Origin: Membranipora membranacea | Lineage: Eukaryota > Bryozoa > Gymnolaemata > Cheilostomatida > Membraniporidae | Direction of reading: 5' to 3' | Assembly: GCA_914767715.1 (NCBI GenBank) | Contig: OU612067.1 | Location: 1,612,001-1,676,000, forward strand | Length of the DNA stretch: 64,000 bases | Shown: positions 48,724-64,000 of the stretch, one piece after another | How the letters are laid out: the number at the start of each line of letters is the position of its first letter | Position numbering within the stretch: the stretch's first letter is position 1 | Position numbers and translations under genes: made by a program | The notes under the pieces: model-generated | The model's input: the letters and a program-made list of their open reading frames with translations, nothing else | What the model was told of the DNA's origin: nothing | Database searches by the model: none

Positions 48724-50706
48724 TCAGTTGACTCCATCACTTACTGGATCCTCTTGTGAAGCGGCTGTATTCTGATCTTCATCTGAACTAGAAGTTTTAC
48801 CAGGTAAGTAAAGTTCAGGCTCCTTAGTGTAAGGACCTCGCAGCTGTTCTAGAAGACTAATTATAGCCTCTGACTGTTCAGTCTCTAACTCATCCACTGT
48901 TTCTTGTCTTGATAATGTGGCATCTCTGTTATATGTACTAAACTCTGGTAATCTGGTGATCGGGTTACGCCTGAAATCTGCTAGATTGTTACCAACGGCG
49001 AACAGTAAATCATCAGTGATACTCTCAAACAAATTAACTTGGGGTAGGAAATAGTGAGGAAGATATTTATCTCTAACTGCTGCTATCAGATCATCCAGCA
49101 AACCTGAAAAGTAAACAAGATACATTTAAGACCATAATGCGTCATGGTATATAACTACACACACAAATCAGTAAATAGCCGTGCAGAGTTTTCGAGAGAC
49201 TCGAAGTGCCTGATATATTAGTTGTAGAATCTGTCAGTAAACTTACCCAACACCATATATCCAAGTCTATCCCAGCTCCAGCTGATGGCTTCAGTTCTCT
49301 CACTGGCCCACAGCATGACTGTCTTACAGTGATAGCTGTTTAGGATTTTCGCTGGGCGAATTGCGTGTTTGACTATATACTTGAATATCTTATGAGCATG
49401 CTGTCTACAAGGCAGCTCTGGGGTGGACAGCAAAGTTATTTCAGCTCGAGAAAATGACAGTCTCCAGTGAAGGTCAGCATCGCCACTAGGGGGCGTTTTA
49501 CACACAATCATAACTCCATGAGATACGATGTCGTTGATGACTTGTTTACATGGCCAGAGACGTTTTCTTGTTATCCATTCAGTGGCATGTTTGGGCCAAT
49601 CCGGAAGTTTTATTGATGGTACAATGTCAAGGTCATTCTGGTTTATATTTCTCTCCTCCTCTTCGGAGTATGGAGGTTCATCCAAACCCTCAATTTTTGG
49701 GTAAATCACCATACCTGTGTTTAAAAGTGAGTCTGATTGTAGTTTGATGGCTGGTCCATGGATGCTGACTTTGTGCTGACGAGTTTGTAATCCATAATTT
49801 ATCGGTTCAAAAATCCTCCACGAAGACGCCACCGTTCTTTTGACTATTTCCTCGCAGTATTCTAGAAAAAAGCGCGGGGATATAACGGGCTGGTCGGCTT
49901 TTCCCTCCAGGAGACTGTTGCCTATTAATTTATATGGGTTATATGCATACATGTAGTAAAACACAGAATTGACCCTGGCATTGTCTTTATAGACAGCCAT
50001 CAGTTGTGGCGCTTCCTCTATATTACCCAACACAACTACGGAGACAAAACAAGGCATATCCTCCCAAACTCTCATCTTGTATTTCAGTCCGTTCTGTAGG
50101 ATATCCTCTATCTTTACTACAGCCATAATATCACACTCAGGGGTGTAGAGTGCTGGCAGCCCAATCACGGTCGGCTTCATGTATGTGGCTGACACCCCTT
50201 CTGCTACACTACCTGTGTAAAGCATCTGGAAAATAAATGCGCAGGCTGTACCAAGCCTTACATGTTGTGGACGTCAGCTATTTATTTTGCTGTAAAAAGG
50301 CATTTTGAGTAAAACACAAGGTTCATTAAACAAGCACTTCAAGTTTCATCTGCAAGAAACAGCTGGACGTGTCTCCACAGATGAGACACAGACAGGAAAC
50401 TGTTTACTTCTCTTTCCTGACCTAAATGTCCAGCGGTTTGAGGGCGTGTTTAGTTACTTTGATTGCGAATTCTCTGTCTTTGTTAGCTTCTTCCATGCCG
50501 TGTGGTTTCAATGATAACTCCACAAATGTCTCCAGATATTTGATCAGTAAGTCAGAATGGCTCACACCACTGGTACAATCCATAGACAGATCATCTTTAC
50601 TGCAGGTATCCATCTCCAGCTGTGCCCCAGGAGTCAATAATGTAACAGATGTGACAATAATAAGCAAGTGCTTCCGGACTTTAAGTATAAAACAAGCCAA
50701 TCTCAT
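48724..50706 (-). CDS. Mab-21 domain protein, candidate cGAS-like nucleotidyltransferase
   Basis: Exons on the minus strand: 50706-50458, 50225-49247, 49103-48724. Phases close, giving about 535 residues. A helix (SDLLIKYLETFVELSLKPHG) precedes the nucleotidyltransferase core. The core has the GS motif (TGSVAEG, about residue 88), the metal-binding E-x-D (TPECDIM, E113 and D115) and a third Asp in LDIVPSIKLPDWP (about D283). GPAIKL, WRLSFSRAE and LPHYFLPQVNLFESI are typical of Mab-21/cGAS folds. The cGAS zinc-thumb H/C cluster is not visible. The retained E/D/D set suggests an active enzyme, unlike MAB21L-type relatives thought to be inactive. The first ATG (50706) would give a hydrophobic N-terminus (KHLLIIVTSVTLLTPGA); an alternative start at 50613 would remove it. 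The donor at 50458 (AAA|GTAACT) is chosen by phase. A cyclic-nucleotide sensor role is inference. Confidence 0.85.
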
Positions 50707-51879
50707 CTCAGACTCTCTGACAACCGTACAGCTGTCATTGGCCTGGTAACTATACCACCAGTATAGTACTAATACACTTATTCTCACTGTATATTTACTA
50801 ACTGATTTTTGTTGAACACACTACAGTAGACTTCGCTGCTCACGTGATTCAGCTAACTATTGTTATGTGTATATGTATAGTGTATTAGGGTCGTGTACAA
50901 GCAAGCAGACCAGCCAATCAGATTGATTAGCTGGTCCCTCCTGTATTAATGGCTGAGAAATCATTATAAGTTAAGTAATGTTATTGAAATTGCCAACCTC
51001 ATTTTTGGGTTAAAATGTGTATACTGGAGCAAGATATTGCCAAGATTGGAGTTAACTAGTATTTTGTCTAATTATTTGATTTGTTATAATTCGATAAATT
51101 TTACTAGACAGGACGATTTTCATAACTATAAACATAGTTTGTGCAAGCTATGTGGTTTCAAACCCATTGCAAGTCTCCATACAATCTTTGACCGGTAATT
51201 TACGGTATGCATATTGATCATGATGATGTGTTATATACATTGCCAAATATGCTACTATTTTCCCATGTACTCCCTGTTCTAATTGGCAGATGTTGGTATA
51301 AATGCGGAAAGTTAACAACCCCAGAAACTAGTAAATGAGCAACTTTTATTCAATCTTCAAACAGAAGTTTAACTTCACTGATAACCAGTTTTGCAAAATA
51401 AATAAGGGTAATGAATCATTACCGGTCAGTGAACCAGAAATGATATACAATTATATCCCTGTGTTTTGCTCACAGAAAGCAAAGAGGGTGGAGACTCCAT
51501 AATTAGTTAGGTTCCATGGGGTGATAACTGGTCGATAATGCGTCGACTTACCTGCATTATGTATAGTGTATATGATACTAAACATTACTGCCATATTTGA
51601 ACTACTAATACTCCAAGTGTTGTGATGAAGAGACATTCTTTTCATGTTTTTTTTGACACTTTATATTGAACACTCATATTTACATCAAGTATAAAACAAA
51701 TATCCATTCACTGAGTCTCAAAGACTGAATACCAAGCTGGAAGCGATTTAATATCTTTCAATATAGTGTGTTGGAAGTGACATATATTTTAAGCATTATG
51801 TGCATTTGAGCCAGTTGTAGTAGCTATGTGACTGTGTTGAGGTTCTATGTACACAGTTTATCATCTGTAATTTGCTGTC
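50707..51879. other. Intergenic spacer between Mab-21-like gene and TTLL9
   Basis: No gene seen. It contains the promoter of the Mab-21-like gene and the 3' UTR of TTLL9. A minus-strand AATAAA at 51350-51345 is a possible TTLL9 poly(A) signal about 530 bp after the stop. Confidence 0.45.
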
Positions 51880-53753
51880 TCATGTCGCTGACACGGTGGC
51901 AGCAGTAGACTTTGTTTTTGTCAGCGCGAGCATCTTGTAGAGCTGAGTGAGTTGTCTCTCTCTGTCATTATGACAGCCGAGGAATGAATTCGGAGTTTCT
52001 GATGAGATACAAACAGAATCCCATAATCCATCCTCCTCCATAACCTGCCCGTCCTCCCAGATCAAGTCAAACCCTGCAGACAGCAAAACAACAAGTAAAT
52101 GTCAGACACTGTGTATAATATAACAGCAATGTAAAATCCTTCACATACTGGCAACTGATTGCCACTACTGTGTTTTAAGAATGATGAGCATTTACTTAAA
52201 ACCCTGATTTGATTTTTTAATACTGTCAATAGAGTATGTAAACAGAGTAACCGAGTCAATATTCATAATCATTCACATGGTGTGGACGAGTAGCATTTCA
52301 AAATAGTTTATACGGAGCAACATCCCTAAGAAAATCGGTCATCAACCTCCTAAGTTTATGGCATATCCCCTAATTTCAACTCATCAGCATCAGAACACGG
52401 TGGAAAACAGCAACACTTAAAATAATGCTTACAGCAAGGAGGTTACTCCTTGCTTACACCCTCTCTGCTTACACAATTTTCACTGTAGTCATAAGTTGGG
52501 AGTTGTTACTCCCTAGTATAATTGAATACTTGGGGATAAGTAAGTATCTGAAATTAACGGTAACCATGATATGACCTGTATGGTTGTGTTTTGGTTTCCA
52601 CTAATGTTCAAGTTCGAGCACACAACTCACCTCCAATTCGCTTTTCTTTTCCGCTTAGCCTGCCCTCGAGATCTATAATGTTTAGTACATCTGTCAGTAA
52701 TCCGTATTTGAGCTCATAATCCTCACGATTACTGGCAGTAAGTGAGGGTGAAGCATTGATCTCTATAAGCCATGGCTTTAGATTCTCATCCAGAAGTATA
52801 TCATATCCATACATCTCAAAGCAGTGCTTGTCATTGATAATCACCTTTTGCACACTTTGCAGACTTTTTATAAAGATACTATCCATCTCTGCGAAGGCTT
52901 TGTCCGCCTTATCTACTCCGTGTTTAGCTGTGAGGTATCTGCGAAGCTGCTGAGTCGACCATTTACATCCCTTCTCAGGGTCATAGTCTGGTGCAGTCTT
53001 CTGTACAGCTACGTTAGTCAGGTGGATGTATGAATCATCTATAGATTCAAGAGAGTATCTGGTGTTGGAGAATCGGGCAAAGCCACTACGATATAACCAG
53101 ACCTTCAGCGGGTTATATGATGTCACCAGTACATAGATACGAATATCAAACTTCCTTCCATTTACCAGATATGGATTGTGAATATAACGCTGCACAACGT
53201 ATGTCTCTGGGATAGGAAGAGCTGGGTCAGGATTGGCATTGTATTCTCCTTTTTTCCAGTCGGTTATGTCTTTCAACTTTTTGAACAGAAATATACCTTT
53301 ACCTTGTGATCGGGCCACTGGTTTCATGATCCATATATGACCCAGGCATTTCTTGAATTCCTCGACAAATATGTGATACTCAGATGGGAGCTCAAAAGTG
53401 GTGGGGTAAAAGTCGAAGACCAGTCCTGATCCTTTGCCTTGCTCTCTTTCAACAAGTTTTCTCATTCTCCTCAAATTTTTCACCATCAGGTTCTTTCTGG
53501 TGAGCTCATAATGATTCCTGAAGTGACAGATTTTCACATGCTCTTGAAAATAGCTGTGGTCATAATTGTCTTTGAGCCACTCCCTGTCACACCAGTGTAT
53601 GTCCCATTCATTGGGTTGAGTACTTTCAACTGTGACTTCCTGCCACCCTCTATTTCTCATCACATCAGCTATTGTATTTGATAGAGATGTACGAAATCTA
53701 ATCGGTCTATCAATTATCCCCTTTTTCAAGTCTTTCCTGCCCATCTTATACAT
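51880..53753 (-). CDS. TTLL9: TTLL9, tubulin tyrosine ligase-like polyglutamylase family protein
   Basis: Tubulin-modifying ATP-grasp enzyme of the TTLL family; TTLL9 acts on axonemal tubulin in cilia and flagella. Two coding exons on the minus strand: 53753-52631 and 52073-51880, joined in phase, give 438 residues (human about 439). Motifs run colinear with vertebrate TTLL9: [13 protein letters not shown] near the N-terminus, [20 protein letters not shown], the ATP-binding [14 protein letters not shown] (about 145), [49 protein letters not shown], and the ATP/Mg-binding [11 protein letters not shown] (about 335). The second exon ends the fold ([35 protein letters not shown]). The ATG follows directly on a CTATAG that could be a splice acceptor, so a 5' UTR intron or an earlier start is possible. 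Nearly the whole coding region is in one exon. It is divergent from SERCA. Confidence 0.94.
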
Positions 53754-54522
53754 CTATAGGGCTGATAAAAAGTTATGAGTGAAGACAAACCCAAAAGTTG
53801 CAAGAGAAAGCACTAAAGAGAAACAGATATGTTTACACATCACTTAGTAATGTGGAGTAGTAATCTCACTCCTATCAAAACAGCAGTTGATTGGCCTATT
53901 GTATTAGTATGTATCCAATAAGAAAGCAACACAATAAACTCTGATTTGTTATGATTTCCATTTATTACCAAGGGGTACCAACATCATGGATACAATTTGT
54001 TTTTGATATCAATAATACTGAATAATTGCTAAAATCAATCAAAATTACTCAAATACAGGTTTAAATACTTTTTATGTCAATTGATCATCGAATATAACTG
54101 AATTCTAGACTTTCTAATTTTTTTATAGATTGGAGAATCTATGCTACCCATGATTTACGTATTTCCGGTGTGACTCCTATTTTTGACTTCTTATCAAAGA
54201 GAAAGCTTGCAATAAAGTTTCCATTCACACACTCTAGAATTGGGAGTGTGCAGTTGAGGTGGATAGTCCTATTTTCTACTCACCCAGAGAGTTTTCGACC
54301 TACAGAAGAATAACTATTAACCATCAACATCCTTTTCTTCAGGGATCCAAGTACACCTTAAATTGCCTTGGGAGCATCCTTTGCAACTGAAGAAGACTAG
54401 CTCTGCCTTCATCTCTACCACACTCAATTTTAGTTCTTCAGTGGGATTTATTATTCCCAAACACAGCTGATTGTTTTAATTTCAGCAGCTGGGTGTTTCA
54501 CCCATAACACACTCACACAAAC
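53754..54522. promoter_or_regulatory. Divergent promoter region between TTLL9 and SERCA
   Basis: 769 bp separate the two start codons. The sequence is AT-rich and no individual element can be assigned. A CAG after a TTTTAATTT tract (about 54485) may be a 5' UTR splice acceptor of SERCA. Confidence 0.45.

Positions 54523-64000
<9,478 letters not shown>

Noticed and set aside
49550-49747. Plus-strand open frame within the Mab-21 exon
   Set aside because: Antisense shadow of a strongly supported exon.

Overview
The window is nuclear DNA of an animal. Coding sequence is split by many GT-AG introns, the genome is AT-rich, and there are non-LTR retrotransposon remains, a tRNA-derived SINE and several non-autonomous DNA elements. 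Every recognisable gene is a metazoan family: a Shaker-type K+ channel, CCAR1, RXYLT1, MED15, a Mab-21/cGAS-like protein, TTLL9 and SERCA. Introns are mostly a few hundred bp to about 1.5 kb and genes are fairly tightly packed. I cannot fix the phylum. A small-genome invertebrate, possibly a non-bilaterian such as a sponge or cnidarian, fits best, but that is an inference.

Layout. 1-955 (-): partial Kv1/Shaker channel, cut by the window edge. About 1-9 kb: intergenic DNA with two decayed LINE copies (minus about 4737-6730, plus 7169-8190) and two back-to-back hairpins (8205-8373). 9127-19964 (+): complete CCAR1 in 23 coding exons. 20770-26704 (-): a seven-exon single-pass membrane protein with two long Thr/Ser-rich mucin-like blocks, one antistasin-like cysteine module and a cytoplasmic tail. 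It converges on CCAR1, and a nearly palindromic poly(A) signal lies between them. About 26.7-36.9 kb: a 10-kb stretch with no gene I can support, which includes a second pair of hairpins. 36950-41019 (-): RXYLT1 (TMEM5) in eight coding exons, with a tRNA-Pro(AGG) and a DNA element in its introns. 41325-47378 (+): MED15 in 12 coding exons, head-to-head with RXYLT1 and about 305 bp away. 48724-50706 (-): a Mab-21 / cGAS-like nucleotidyltransferase with an apparently intact catalytic signature. 51880-53753 (-): TTLL9, with only two coding exons. 54523 to beyond 64000 (+): SERCA Ca2+-ATPase, first nine coding exons, including an 18-nt exon.

Functions are mixed and unlinked, as expected for animal synteny: nuclear transcription co-regulators (CCAR1, MED15), Golgi matriglycan-core synthesis (RXYLT1), ciliary tubulin modification (TTLL9), membrane excitability and calcium (Kv, SERCA), and possible innate immune nucleotide signalling (the Mab-21 protein). 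The best candidates for something new are the intact-looking cGAS-like protein, the mucin-antistasin membrane protein, and the recurring tandem hairpin pairs. Exon junctions were placed by hand from splice motifs and reading-phase agreement. For CCAR1, RXYLT1, MED15, TTLL9 and the mucin protein the phases close exactly from ATG to stop.
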